Assembly (NCBI GenBank): GCA_029260765.1
Contig: JAJDCP010000188.1
Coordinates: 1-64,000 of the forward strand
Length of the DNA: 64,000 nucleotides
Reading direction: 5' to 3'
Source of the DNA: Planctomycetota bacterium
GTDB taxonomy: Bacteria; Planctomycetota; J058; JAJDCP01
In this document: positions 24,475-34,100 of the stretch, piece by piece
Layout of the letters: each line of letters starts with the position of its first letter
Numbering within the stretch: the stretch's first letter is position 1
The notes under the pieces: generated by a model
What the model saw: only the letters and a program-made list of their open reading frames with translations
Databases searched by the model: none
Told to the model about the DNA's origin: nothing
Made by a program: the position numbers and the translations under genes

Positions 24475-27381
24475 CTATCGTTCTTGCTGCCGGCGCTTCT
24501 CGATCTCGTCCAACACGACCTGCACACGGGCTTCGTCGAGTGTGTTGTGTTTGTTGGCGTTCTCTGCGGCGGCCTGGGCTTCATCCAGCTCGCCGCGGAT
24601 CAGGCAGAGCTCTGCCAGGTGCACGAAGTACTGGGCCACCCCGTCGGCGTTGAAACGCGTGGCCATATCGAGCTCGCGCTTGGTCTTGTCGCCGTGATCG
24701 CCGCTTTCTTTCCACGCCACGCCGAGCTTGCCGTGGATGTTGGGGTCCATCGGGTTGACCGCCAGGATCTGCTCAAGCAGCGCGGCCGCTTGTGCCCAGC
24801 CACGATCTTCGAGGTATTTGGTGGAATACAGCTCGGCCAGCTCGAGGCGCAGCTCGACATCGAGGTGGTTGATGGTCGCGATCTTCTCCATCATCTCCAG
24901 GCGCTCGTCGTCGAGCCCCAGCTGAGTATGGATGGCCAGCAACTGGCGCAACACGCCCTCATGGCTGGGGAAGCACTTCTCAGCTTCCCGGAACATCGCC
25001 GCCGCCTGGCGCAGCTTCTCTTCCTCCAGCAACAGGTTGCCGAGATTGTAGAACGCCGCGAAGGGATGGGTTGTGCCGTTGTCGACTGCCTGCAGATAGA
25101 ACTGTTTGGCCAGGTCCTTCCGTTCGCGGCGCATCGCCAGGCCCGCGATCACCAGGAAGGCGTCCCCGTTGAGCGGGTCGTTGTCGAGTGCCTTGCCGGC
25201 GTAGGTCTCTGCGTCGGCGATCTTGTCGATAAACAGATAGGCCCGCGCCAGCTCAGCGAGCAGCTCCGGATTGTTCGGATCCCGCCGCACTGCGCGCTTG
25301 AAGCGCCGCACATCGGAGGAGTCGTAGCCGGGTTTCCAGGTGTAGTCCTGGTAGAACTCACGCACCCAGTCGAGGAACTGGGCATCGAACTCTTCGAGGG
25401 TCAGGCCGAACTGCTCGGAGAAGATCTCGTCGGGGGTCTTGAAGTCACGGTAGCCGTGCAACATGTTGACGATCTTCTCGAAACCCCAGGTCTCCTCGAT
25501 GAACTGGCAGATCATCGCGCCCTGGTAGTAGGACAGCAGGATCTGGCCGGGCCACTTCGGCTTGGTGAAGCCCTGGTTGAGCTCGCGGATGCCGAGGAGG
25601 CGCTCGTGGTGCAGGGCCTCGAGGATCTCCTGGTCGAACTCGCGCCGCCACTCGGGCCGGGCCTGGCTCTCCTCATAGGTCGAGATGCCTTCGGTCAGCC
25701 AGCGCGGCACGCGGTGTTTGGTCATGCTGACCGTGATCACGTGGGCAAACTCGTGCCACAGGGTGCGGGCCCAGCTGTGCTGGGGACTCGGACCGACCTG
25801 AGTGAAGACCATGCCGAAGCAGACGCCGATGGCACCGATGTACGGGACGCCGACCGAGCGTGCCGAGAAGTCGTCGTGTTGCGCGAACAGCTCGTGCAAG
25901 ACCTTGCCTTGTGGCTCAAAACCGTACTTCTCGGTCAGCTGCGTGTAGGCGTCGTCGAGGAACTCGAGCACATAGGGTTCGAGGATCGGGCGTTGATCTT
26001 TGTGCAGGCGCACGATGAAATGCTCGGTCTCGATCGTTTCATACTCGCGCTCGATGCGGCCGCTGACGTTCAACATGTTCTCGGTGTAGATGTTGCGAGG
26101 ATCATGCTGGTGGGCGGCCTCGAGCCATCTCTTGGCCTCGACCTCGTCGCCGACCCGCATCAGGTTGAGCCCCAATGTGGTCATGGCCGGCCAGAAGTCC
26201 GGGTCGAGAGCCAGGGCCTTGCGGGAGAACTCGGCGGCTTCTTTGTAGAGGAACTTGCGGTCGACGATGGTCGCGATCTGCCAGTAGAAACGCGCCGCCA
26301 GCGGGTTGGCGTCAAGGGCCATGCGCTCGGTCTGCTCGAACGACTCGAAGTCGCCGGTGACGAGATCGCAGCAGGCCTTGATCGACAGCGACTGGCGATC
26401 ATAGGGATTGACCTCCAGCGCCCGTGCGAGCGCGGCCAGGGCCTTGCCGTACTGGTCGTCATCGAAGGCTCTGACAGCTCGCAGCTGCAACAACTCGGGA
26501 TGGCTCTCGTTGATCGCGGCAGCCCGGTCGAGGTACTCGCTGGCCAGCCGGTAGCGGTCATAGCCCAGCTGCCACATCCCCAGGGTGGCGCTGGCAAGGC
26601 CGACCAATGCGCGCACGTGGTTGTCGTTGACCGCCAGGGCCTTTTCGTAGACCTTCTGGGCCTCGCTGTGGTTGTTTTGAGCCATGTAGAGCTCGCCCTT
26701 GTCGATCAGGTTCTCGATGTACTCGGGATCGAGCTCCTGCGCGGCGGAGTACAGCTCCCAGGCGTACTCGATCATGCCACGTGCCCAGCGGTTCTTGACA
26801 TCGGCATAGGTGTCGAGCAGGAAGCAGGCGCGGCCGGCGGCATGGTATTCCTGGGCCGTCAGGTCGGGCTTCTCGTAGACCTGATCGAGCAGCCAGCTGA
26901 GGTGCTTCTGGGCTTCGATTTTCTTGCCCTGGGTATCGAGAGTCTCGGCCAGCGCGATGCGTGCACCCCAATCGCCTTCGTCCAAAGAGAGCATGCGTCG
27001 GTAGCAATCTTCGGCTTCGCCGTAGCGTCCGCGGTAGCTGAGGTAGCGCCCCATCGCATGCTGGAAGTCGCGGTGTTCTGCCGCGGCCTCGAGCTCTTGT
27101 CCCCACTCCAGGTACTCTTCGGCCTCTTCGTAGTAGCCTTTGGTGGCGTTCAAGCTCATCAAGCGATGGAAGATGTCGAGCAACAGCTGCTCGTTCTCTT
27201 CATCCTGGGCGACCTCAAGCACGATCTCGAGCTGTGAGATCGCTTCGCCGTACGCGCCCCGCGCAGCTCTTGCGTCGGCGCGCTGGAAATGGAGCTCGAT
27301 CTCCTCACGGTCCTGGGCGATCGCACCCAGGCTCAGGGCCAAAACGAACAGACCCGTCAGGGGCCTCGCCATTTTCCGCAT
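24475..27381 (-). CDS. Exported TPR protein with a gluzincin (peptidase MA-like) domain
   Basis: A 968-residue protein with a signal peptide (cleavage after AIA, near residue 21). The first half is a run of TPR repeats (about 25-440). A peptidase-MA-like zinc metallopeptidase domain follows: HEFAH at residue 543 gives two zinc-ligand His and the catalytic Glu, and WLTEGISTYEE about 20 residues later supplies the third ligand Glu, the gluzincin pattern. Further TPRs fill about 690-960. The zinc-site residues are intact, so it may be an active periplasmic or surface protease with TPR substrate-binding arms. The ATG at 27381 has GGAGG 7 nt upstream. A promoter is visible about 58 nt upstream. 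Confidence 0.85.
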   Translation of the reverse strand: MRKMARPLTGLFVLALSLGAIAQDREEIELHFQRADARAARGAYGEAISQLEIVLEVAQDEENEQLLLDIFHRLMSLNATKGYYEEAEEYLEWGQELEAAAEHRDFQHAMGRYLSYRGRYGEAEDCYRRMLSLDEGDWGARIALAETLDTQGKKIEAQKHLSWLLDQVYEKPDLTAQEYHAAGRACFLLDTYADVKNRWARGMIEYAWELYSAAQELDPEYIENLIDKGELYMAQNNHSEAQKVYEKALAVNDNHVRALVGLASATLGMWQLGYDRYRLASEYLDRAAAINESHPELLQLRAVRAFDDDQYGKALAALARALEVNPYDRQSLSIKACCDLVTGDFESFEQTERMALDANPLAARFYWQIATIVDRKFLYKEAAEFSRKALALDPDFWPAMTTLGLNLMRVGDEVEAKRWLEAAHQHDPRNIYTENMLNVSGRIEREYETIETEHFIVRLHKDQRPILEPYVLEFLDDAYTQLTEKYGFEPQGKVLHELFAQHDDFSARSVGVPYIGAIGVCFGMVFTQVGPSPQHSWARTLWHEFAHVITVSMTKHRVPRWLTEGISTYEESQARPEWRREFDQEILEALHHERLLGIRELNQGFTKPKWPGQILLSYYQGAMICQFIEETWGFEKIVNMLHGYRDFKTPDEIFSEQFGLTLEEFDAQFLDWVREFYQDYTWKPGYDSSDVRRFKRAVRRDPNNPELLAELARAYLFIDKIADAETYAGKALDNDPLNGDAFLVIAGLAMRRERKDLAKQFYLQAVDNGTTHPFAAFYNLGNLLLEEEKLRQAAAMFREAEKCFPSHEGVLRQLLAIHTQLGLDDERLEMMEKIATINHLDVELRLELAELYSTKYLEDRGWAQAAALLEQILAVNPMDPNIHGKLGVAWKESGDHGDKTKRELDMATRFNADGVAQYFVHLAELCLIRGELDEAQAAAENANKHNTLDEARVQVVLDEIEKRRQQER

Positions 27382-27438
27382 CACCGAACCTCCGTGTTCG
27401 CAGCTCCCCCGGGAACCCGCCGGCCGCGCTTCGAGCCT

Positions 27439-27467
27439 ATTGTGCCAGCGCGGACGCCGGGTGTCCA
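27439..27467 (-). promoter_or_regulatory. Predicted sigma70-like promoter of the TPR metallopeptidase gene
   Basis: On the minus strand, TGGACA (27462-27467) and CACAAT (27439-27444) are separated by 17 nt. It is back to back with the promoter at 27501 in a divergent intergenic region. Confidence 0.5.
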
Positions 27468-27500
27468 GCTGCGAGCCGCTGCGTCAGGGCGCGCACGGCG

Positions 27501-27529
27501 TTGCGTCGTGGGCGGGCATACGCTACATT
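27501..27529 (+). promoter_or_regulatory. Predicted sigma70-like promoter of the NRPS operon
   Basis: TTGCGT (27501-27506) and TACATT (27524-27529) are separated by 17 nt, giving a start near 27536 and a short leader to the GTG at 27559. It is the only good promoter seen before the four-gene run to 36071. Confidence 0.5.
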
Positions 27530-27558
27530 GAGGCCCAGTCCTCCTTTGAGCTTGTACT

Positions 27559-28368
27559 GTGCCGCGACGCCCCAACGGTGCCGATTTGTTCCGCCGCCGC
27601 CGGACTGCCTCCTTCCGAGCGCGCAAGCAGATCCTCGGCCTGAATCCTCCGCAGCCGATCGAAGAAGCCGGTCCCCGGTTCTCGCTGGTCATCTTTGACC
27701 TCGACGGCACGCTGGTCGATTCCACCCGTGACATCGCGCAGGCTGTCAACGATGTGCGTACCCATCACAAGCTGCCAGCTATGGCTCTCGAGGCGATCCG
27801 GGCTCATATCGGCTGGGGTGTGGCCCACCTGCTTCAGAACACGATCCCCGAGGTCAACGACCTGGTGCGCCTGGGCCAGGACTTCTTGCATACCTACAGG
27901 CAGCGATTGGTCGAGACCACCACGCTGTTTCCGGGCGCCCTTGAGCTGCTCTCGACGTTGGTCGAGGCAGGCGTGCGTATCGCCGTGGCGACCAACAAAC
28001 CCGAGCAGCTCGCGCGCGAGCTGCTGCGGCGTCTGGGTGTGCATCTTCTCTTCATCGACATCTGCGGCGGGGATCGCTATCCCGAGAAGAAGCCGCACCC
28101 CCGACCGTTGCTCGAGCTGCACGAGCGCTTCGGAGGCCCGCGCGCCAGTTTGATGGTCGGCGACAGCATCGTCGACGCGCAGGCGGCAAACGCGGCGGGT
28201 CTGTGCGCCTGCCTTGTCAACGCGCAGCTGAAAAGACCCGGCGCAGGTTCGGACCGGTTGATGTTTATCGACCGTCTCGAGGAGATCATCGCGATCTGCA
28301 AAGTCCCCGAGCTCGTCAGCGCGACGCATTCCGCCCTCGTGCCGGGCGTTGAGTCTGTGTCGGGGTGA
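27559..28368 (+). CDS. HAD-family phosphatase, phosphoglycolate phosphatase-like
   Basis: A 269-residue HAD hydrolase. Motif I FDLDGTLVDS (about 46-55, nucleophile Asp), motif II ATNKP near 140, and motif IV VGDSIVDAQAA near 198 are complete. The helical cap between them fits the Gph/PGP subclass that dephosphorylates phosphoglycolate or other small phosphoesters. About 40 basic N-terminal residues precede the usual family start, so an internal start is possible although no better ribosome site is obvious. Its 3' end overlaps the glycosyltransferase start by 4 nt (GTGA), and it heads the operon leading to the NRPS. It may therefore serve that pathway rather than photorespiration-type repair; this is inference. 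Confidence 0.8.
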   Translation: MPRRPNGADLFRRRRTASFRARKQILGLNPPQPIEEAGPRFSLVIFDLDGTLVDSTRDIAQAVNDVRTHHKLPAMALEAIRAHIGWGVAHLLQNTIPEVNDLVRLGQDFLHTYRQRLVETTTLFPGALELLSTLVEAGVRIAVATNKPEQLARELLRRLGVHLLFIDICGGDRYPEKKPHPRPLLELHERFGGPRASLMVGDSIVDAQAANAAGLCACLVNAQLKRPGAGSDRLMFIDRLEEIIAICKVPELVSATHSALVPGVESVSG

Positions 28369-29330
28369 GCGCCCGGCTCCCTGTCCACTTTCTGACCGAG
28401 AATGCCGAGGGCCCCAGCGCGCGGGCGCGGGCACAAGCGCTGTTGCCGGGTTTGGCGGCCCGGGGATTCCTGCCCGCCTGCTCTGTGTTGCCGCGGCGCG
28501 GACGCAGCGCGGCCTTCGACGCGGCGGCCGCCGGGGGAGCCGTGGTCGTGCTGCTGCGGCGCCTGCTGCATCCTCTGGACGCGTGGCGGCTGCGGCGGCG
28601 CTGCCGTCGCCTGGTGTACGACTTCGACGACGCCTTGCCCTTCCGTGACTCCAATCGGGGCGCCCGCTTGTCGTGGACACGGCAGCTGAAGTTCCGTTGC
28701 CTGGTGCGGCTGGCCGATGCCTGCGTGGCGGGGAACGACTATCTCGCGGAGCTGGCCCGAGGGGCGACGGTGATTCCCACCGCAACACCCCTGGTGGTAT
28801 CTCGCACGCGCCCTTTCGCAGGCACACTGGGATGGATCGGAAGCCGCTCGAACCTCATCTATCTCGAGAGCTTGCGGCCCGCCCTGCAAGCTCTCTGGCA
28901 GCGACGCCAGGATTGGCGCATACACGTGGTCTGTGACGGGTTCCCTGCCTGGCCCGAGCTGCCCCTGGTGCGCATACCCTGGCAGGCAGCCAGCGATGAA
29001 TCGGAGCTGCTGCGGTTCGACGTGGGGCTGGCGCCTTTGTTGGATGACGCCTGGACGCGTGGCAAATGTGGCATGAAGCTGCTGCGTTACCTGGCGGCCG
29101 GCATCCCCGCGCTGGCCTCGGACGTCGGGGTACAGGGCACGTTCCTGCGGCGGGGAGGGGGGCTGTTGGTCGAAGCGGGCGGGGATTGGCTGCCCGGTCT
29201 GTTGCGTCTGCTCGACGACGCTCCGCTGCGCGAACGCCTGACAGCGGAAGGTCCGCAGGTCGTCGCGCAGGGCTATCTGCTCGAACAGGCGGTCGATGCC
29301 TGGGCCGGTCTGCTGCGCAAGCTCCACTGA
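28365..29330 (+). CDS. Family 4-like glycosyltransferase
   Basis: A 321-residue GT-B type glycosyltransferase. Features seen in this group are YDFDDALPF near residue 86, the acceptor-side Arg-rich segment, GTLGWIGSRSNLIYL near 153 (start of the C-terminal Rossmann domain), and GKCGMKLLRYLAAGIPALASDVG near 232, the nucleotide-sugar-binding region. The sugar and acceptor are unknown. The GTG start overlaps the phosphatase stop by 4 nt. Placement between the phosphatase and the dual hydrolase/NRPS suggests it glycosylates the product or its carrier lipid; this is inference. Confidence 0.8.
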   Translation: MSARLPVHFLTENAEGPSARARAQALLPGLAARGFLPACSVLPRRGRSAAFDAAAAGGAVVVLLRRLLHPLDAWRLRRRCRRLVYDFDDALPFRDSNRGARLSWTRQLKFRCLVRLADACVAGNDYLAELARGATVIPTATPLVVSRTRPFAGTLGWIGSRSNLIYLESLRPALQALWQRRQDWRIHVVCDGFPAWPELPLVRIPWQAASDESELLRFDVGLAPLLDDAWTRGKCGMKLLRYLAAGIPALASDVGVQGTFLRRGGGLLVEAGGDWLPGLLRLLDDAPLRERLTAEGPQVVAQGYLLEQAVDAWAGLLRKLH

Positions 29331-29394
29331 GGGTCGACAAGAGCAGCCGTGGAGGGCACAATCGTCGGCTGAATGCGGCCTGGAACATGCCCCT

Positions 29395-31113
29395 ATGGAG
29401 CCCTTTTTTTTCGGTCCCCCTGGCGAGCAGCTGTTCGCCGTCTTCCACCGTGCATGCGGTCCGGTGTGCAGGGGGGCTGTGTTGCTCTGCGGGCCTCCGG
29501 CTCCCGATGCGGTGCGTTTCCACCGGCCCCTGCGGCGGATCGCTGAAGGTCTCGCGGCGCGCGGCCTGAGCGTCCTGCGCTTTGACCTGCGTGGCTGCGG
29601 CGACTCTGCGGGCCTCTTCGAGGCTTGCAGCCTGGAACACTGGCGCGAGGATACGCGGCGCGCGGCCGGGGCTCTGCTCGCACGTTCCGGGCCTGTTCCG
29701 CTGGCCTTGTTGGGCCTGCGCCTCGGAGCCAGCCTGGCGGCACTGCTGGCCAGTGAGCTGTCGCGGGTGGCGGTGCTTGTGCTGTGGGACCCCGTGTCGC
29801 ACGGCGCGCGTTGGTGGGCGGCATTGGAACGGGAACACGCCCGCATGCTGCAGGTGGCGCATGTGAGCCCTCCGCCGGTCGCGGACACGAGCACTCGTGA
29901 GCTGTTGGGATTCGCCTGGGGAGCCCGGCTGCAGGCCGAGCTGCGGGCGCTCGATCTCACCCGGTTGTCTGTGCCGAGGGCCGCTGTGTTCCTGCTCGAG
30001 ACCGATCCGGGGCAGCCCCTTGACAAACTCGCGGCTCGATGGCACGCAGGGCGGGCCGAGCTGTGCTTTGAACGCTCTCCGGACCCCGAGCTCTGGTGCT
30101 GGCACGAGAGCTTCCGCGGTGCGACGCCGCAACCCGCGTTGTTGGCCCGTATACTGGAGTGGTTGAGCGCGCGCCTGGCCGAGGTCGCCACAGCGGCCAC
30201 GGCGAGGCCTGTGGGCAAGGGCAGCGAGGCAGCCCCACGGGCGCTTGAAGCGGGCGGCGAAGAGATCTGTGTCTTCGCTGATGCTGGACCCCTGGTCGGC
30301 ATCCTTCACAAGCCAGCGCAGCAGCCCCTCTCGGCGCCGGGCTTTGTCTTTCTCGACAGCAGCCTGGCGCCGCGTGTCGGGCACTACCGGCTGTACGTCA
30401 AGCTCGCGCGTGCTTTGAGCGCGCGAGGGTTTCCCGTGCTGCGTTTCGACTTCTCCGGTGTCGGGGACAGTCCAGCCCGACCGGATGGACGGCCCGCCGA
30501 TGAAGCCCACATCGCCGAGACGCAGGCGGCGATGCAGCGCCTCGCCGCTCTCGGCTGCCGGCGATTCGTGCTGCTCGGGGTGTGTGCTGGCGGCCGTCAG
30601 GCCTACCGCACAGCGTTGGAGGATCCGCGGGTCGCTGGGCTGGTGCTGATCAATGTGCGTGCCCACCTGCACGAGCGGCCGGCGGCGGGGCTGCGTCTTC
30701 GGGCACTCCTACGGCATGGCCTGCGGATGACCCTGGCCAGCTCTTTTGCGGCCCGCACCCGCGGACATCTGGCGGCGGGGCGCGCCGACAGCTCGCGCGT
30801 GCTCGACCTGCTGCGCAGGTTGCGGCCCAACGATCTGTTGCCGCGCTGGCGCGAGCGCGCAAGCGGCTTGCAGCAGCTGCTCTCCCAGGGAACGGTGGTT
30901 CTGCAGCTGCACGCCGAAGCCGATGAGGGCGTGGACTACCTGGCTGCAGCGCTGGGGCCCGAGCGCTCTGGGGTGATGGCGCGAGCCGGTTTCGAGTTCG
31001 AATCGATCTCGGGCAGCAACCACACGTTTACTCTGCTTTGGAGTCAGAAACGGCTGATTGCGTCGGTCGTCGGCTGGGCGTGTGCCCGTTTCAGCGCTGA
31101 GGATCTGCCATGA
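29395..31113 (+). CDS. Fusion of two exosortase-A-associated-type alpha/beta hydrolases
   Basis: A 572-residue protein with two alpha/beta-hydrolase domains. Domain 1 (about 1-260) has FDLRGCGDSAG and an elbow of GLRLGA, where Arg replaces the nucleophile Ser. Domain 2 (about 285-572) has FDFSGVGDSPA and an elbow of GVCAGG, where Cys stands at the nucleophile position. From memory, these elbow variants match the separate exosortase A system-associated hydrolases 2 and 1 respectively; here both are in one chain. The ATG at 29395 puts the family N-terminus (MEPFFFGPPGEQLF) first, but no good ribosome site precedes it. The stop overlaps the NRPS ATG (ATGA). It could release or transfer the NRPS-bound product, since that NRPS lacks a thioesterase. 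Confidence 0.75.
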   Translation: MEPFFFGPPGEQLFAVFHRACGPVCRGAVLLCGPPAPDAVRFHRPLRRIAEGLAARGLSVLRFDLRGCGDSAGLFEACSLEHWREDTRRAAGALLARSGPVPLALLGLRLGASLAALLASELSRVAVLVLWDPVSHGARWWAALEREHARMLQVAHVSPPPVADTSTRELLGFAWGARLQAELRALDLTRLSVPRAAVFLLETDPGQPLDKLAARWHAGRAELCFERSPDPELWCWHESFRGATPQPALLARILEWLSARLAEVATAATARPVGKGSEAAPRALEAGGEEICVFADAGPLVGILHKPAQQPLSAPGFVFLDSSLAPRVGHYRLYVKLARALSARGFPVLRFDFSGVGDSPARPDGRPADEAHIAETQAAMQRLAALGCRRFVLLGVCAGGRQAYRTALEDPRVAGLVLINVRAHLHERPAAGLRLRALLRHGLRMTLASSFAARTRGHLAAGRADSSRVLDLLRRLRPNDLLPRWRERASGLQQLLSQGTVVLQLHAEADEGVDYLAAALGPERSGVMARAGFEFESISGSNHTFTLLWSQKRLIASVVGWACARFSAEDLP

Positions 31114-34100
31114 TGCCGACGGATTTGCGAGCCGCCCTGCAACGACAGGTGCATGCCGGGCCAAAGGCCGCGGCGCTGCTGGCCGTCGATCGTGAGCCTC
31201 TGTCCCGGGGAGGGCTGCTCGAGACCGTGGATAGCTGTGGCAGTTTCTTGCGGTCTCGCGGGATCGGGCGGAAGCAGCGCGTCGCCCTGGTCTTGCCGCA
31301 GGGGCCGGAGGCCGCGGCAGCCTTTGTGGCTCTGGCCGCGGCGTGTGGCTGCGCGCCGCTGAATCCCGGCTACCGTGAGCGTGAGCTCGACTTCTACCTC
31401 GACGACCTCGGGGCCGCCGCCCTGGTCACGCTGCCCGACCAGGCGCCCGCTGCGCGGTCGGTGGCTCAGCGCCGGGGCATCCCGATTTTCGATTTGCTGC
31501 CTGGGGCTGCAGCGGGGGCGTTCAGCCTTCGTGGCGAGACCGGGCGGGCTCCCAGCGTCGAGCCCGCGGCGGGGGCGGATGATGTGGCTTTGCTGCTGCA
31601 CACTTCGGGCACGACCTCGCGGCCGAAGTTGGTCCCGTTGCTCCAGCGCAACCTGTGTGCGTCGGCGTGGGCGATCGCTGAGACACTCCGTCTGCAACCT
31701 TCGGATCGCTGTCTGGAGCTGATGCCCCTGTTCCACATCCACGGACTGATGGGGAGCTTGCTTTCGTCGCTCCTGGCGGGCGCGAGCGTGGTGTGCACGC
31801 CGGGGTTCTTCGCGCCACGGGTGTTCGCTTGGCTCGAGCGCTTTGCACCGAGCTGGACGAGCGCGGTGCCGACCATGTATCAGGCTCTGCTGGCCCGGGC
31901 AGAAGAGCATAAAGAGACCATCGCGCGCCGTCCTATGCGAGTGCTGCGTTCGTCTTCGGCCTCTATGCCTCCCTCGGTGATGGCCGAGCTCGAGCGGGTC
32001 TTCGGCGCGCCGGTGGTGGAATCGTACGGCATGACCGAGGCCTGCCATCAGATGTGCAGCAACCCGCTGCCGCCCCTGGTGCGCAAGCCGGGTGCCGTCG
32101 GCCTGCCCGCCGGGCCGGAGGTGCGTGTGCTGACGGCCGACGGTCGACCCGCCGCCGTCGGTGAAGTGGGCGAGGTGGTGATCCGGGGTCCCGGAGTGAC
32201 CGCGGGCTACGTCGCCAACCCTGATGCCAACCGCGAGGCATTTACAGACGGAGGGTGGTTCCGCACAGGCGATGAAGGGCGGTTCGATGCCGGGGGCTAT
32301 CTGTTTCTGACCGGCCGGCTGAAGGAGATCATCAACCGTGGCGGTGAGAAGATCTCTCCGCGCGAGATCGACGAGCGCCTGCTCGAGCACCCGGCCGTCG
32401 CCCAGGCGGTCTGCTTCGCTCTGCCTGATGCCCGGCTGGGCGAAGATGTCGGCGCGGCCATCGTGCTGCAACCTGGAGCGCGGGTTGAGGCCGCGGAATT
32501 GCGGCGCCATTGCAGCGAGCAACTGGCGAGTTTCAAGCTTCCGCGGCGCTTCGTGTTCGTCGCTGCGATTCCCAAGGGACCGACCGGCAAGCTGCGCCGC
32601 ATCGGTCTGGCAGGCATGTTGGGAATCGAGGAGGAAGCCGCGCCTGTCGCTGAGCGCGCACCGGTGGGGGCGCTCGAAGAGGGCGTGGCCGCGATCTGGT
32701 GCGAGGTGCTCGAGCGCGAGCAGGTCAGCGCGAGCCAGGAGTTTCTGGCGGCAGGAGGGGACTCGATGCTCGCCGGCCTGGTCGTCACGCGTATCCGTGA
32801 ACGCTTCGGCCTCGAGCTCGATCTGCTGGCCCTGTACGAAGCATCGACGGTAGAGGCGCAAGCGCAGTTGCTGGCGGCCGCGCCCGCTCGCATAGAACCG
32901 GATTGCGCGCTCGGGCGCAGAGTGGGAGGGGGCGTCGCTCCGCTGTCCGCAGCGCAACGCCGGCAGTGGATTCTCGCCCGCCTGGAGCCGGACAGCCCGC
33001 TGGCGCAACGTCCGCTGTTGCTGCGGTTGCGGGGTCCTCTCGAAGTCGAGCGTCTCGAGAGCGCGCTGTCTGCGCTGGTCGAGCGTCATGAGGCGCTGCG
33101 CAGTCGTTTTCCCGAGCAGGCTCCCGGCTCGCCCTGCCAGGAGGTGCTCGCCGACTGGCGCCCGAACTTGCGGTTGGAGGACCTGCGCACGTTGCCCGCT
33201 GACGAGCGTGAGGATGCACTGGAGACATACGCCCTGGCAGCCTGTCAGGAGGTCTTCGCAGTGACCCAAGAGCCGCCCTTGCGGGCGTGGGTGTTGCAGC
33301 TCGATGCCGAGGATGCCTGTCTGTTCCTGCTGTTCCACCACATCATCTTTGATGGATGGTCCGAGGCGCTGCTGGTACGCGAGCTCTCGGCTCTGTACAT
33401 CGGCGAGACCCTGCCGAGTCTTCCCATCCAGGTCGCGGACCATGCCGTCTGGCAGGCGGGTCAGCCCGCACCGGCGCTGGACTGGTGGCAGCAGCAGCTC
33501 GTGGGCCTGCAGATCCTCGAGCTACCCCTTGACCGGCCGCGGCCGGAACATCCGACCATCCACGCCGGCCGGTATGTGCGGGTGTTGCCCAGTGAGCTGG
33601 TTGCCGAGCTCTCCCAACTGGGACAAAGCTCAGGTGCGACCCTGTTCATGGTGCTGCTCGCCGGCTTCCAGACGCTGCTCAGCCGCAGCTCGGGCCAGAC
33701 GGACATCGTGGTGGGGACACCTGTCTCCGGCCGCGTGCGCTCGGATACCGAGGGCTTGATCGGATGCTTCATGAACCTGCTGGTGCTGCGCACCGATCTG
33801 GCGGGGAGCCCCGGTTTCGGAGAGCTGCTCGGCCGCACGCGTGCCACCACCCTGGGGGCGTTGGCGCACCAGACGGTGCCTTTCGAACGGCTGGTCGAGG
33901 TCTTGCGTCCGACGCGTACGGCGAACCGCTGGCCCTTGTTTCAGGTGATGTTTCAGCTGCGCAACCATCCTCGTGTGCAGCGTTGTCAGGCAGGAGAGCT
34001 GGCGCTTGAGGTACAGGCCTTCGATGCCGGCATCATCGGAGGCCTCGATCTCAGCCTCGACTGCGAGCCCGGCCCCAAAGGACTGGCCTGCAAATTCGAC

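Noticed and set aside
24307..27237. 976-residue open frame antisense to the TPR metallopeptidase gene
   Set aside because: The minus strand encodes a signal peptide, TPRs and an intact HExxH domain; the plus frame has no recognisable domain and is a by-product of high third-position GC.
28077..33443. Minus-strand open frames of 741 and 799 residues opposite the NRPS operon
   Set aside because: They are Arg/Pro/Gln-rich, with no domains, and lie opposite clearly identified HAD, GT, hydrolase and NRPS domains.
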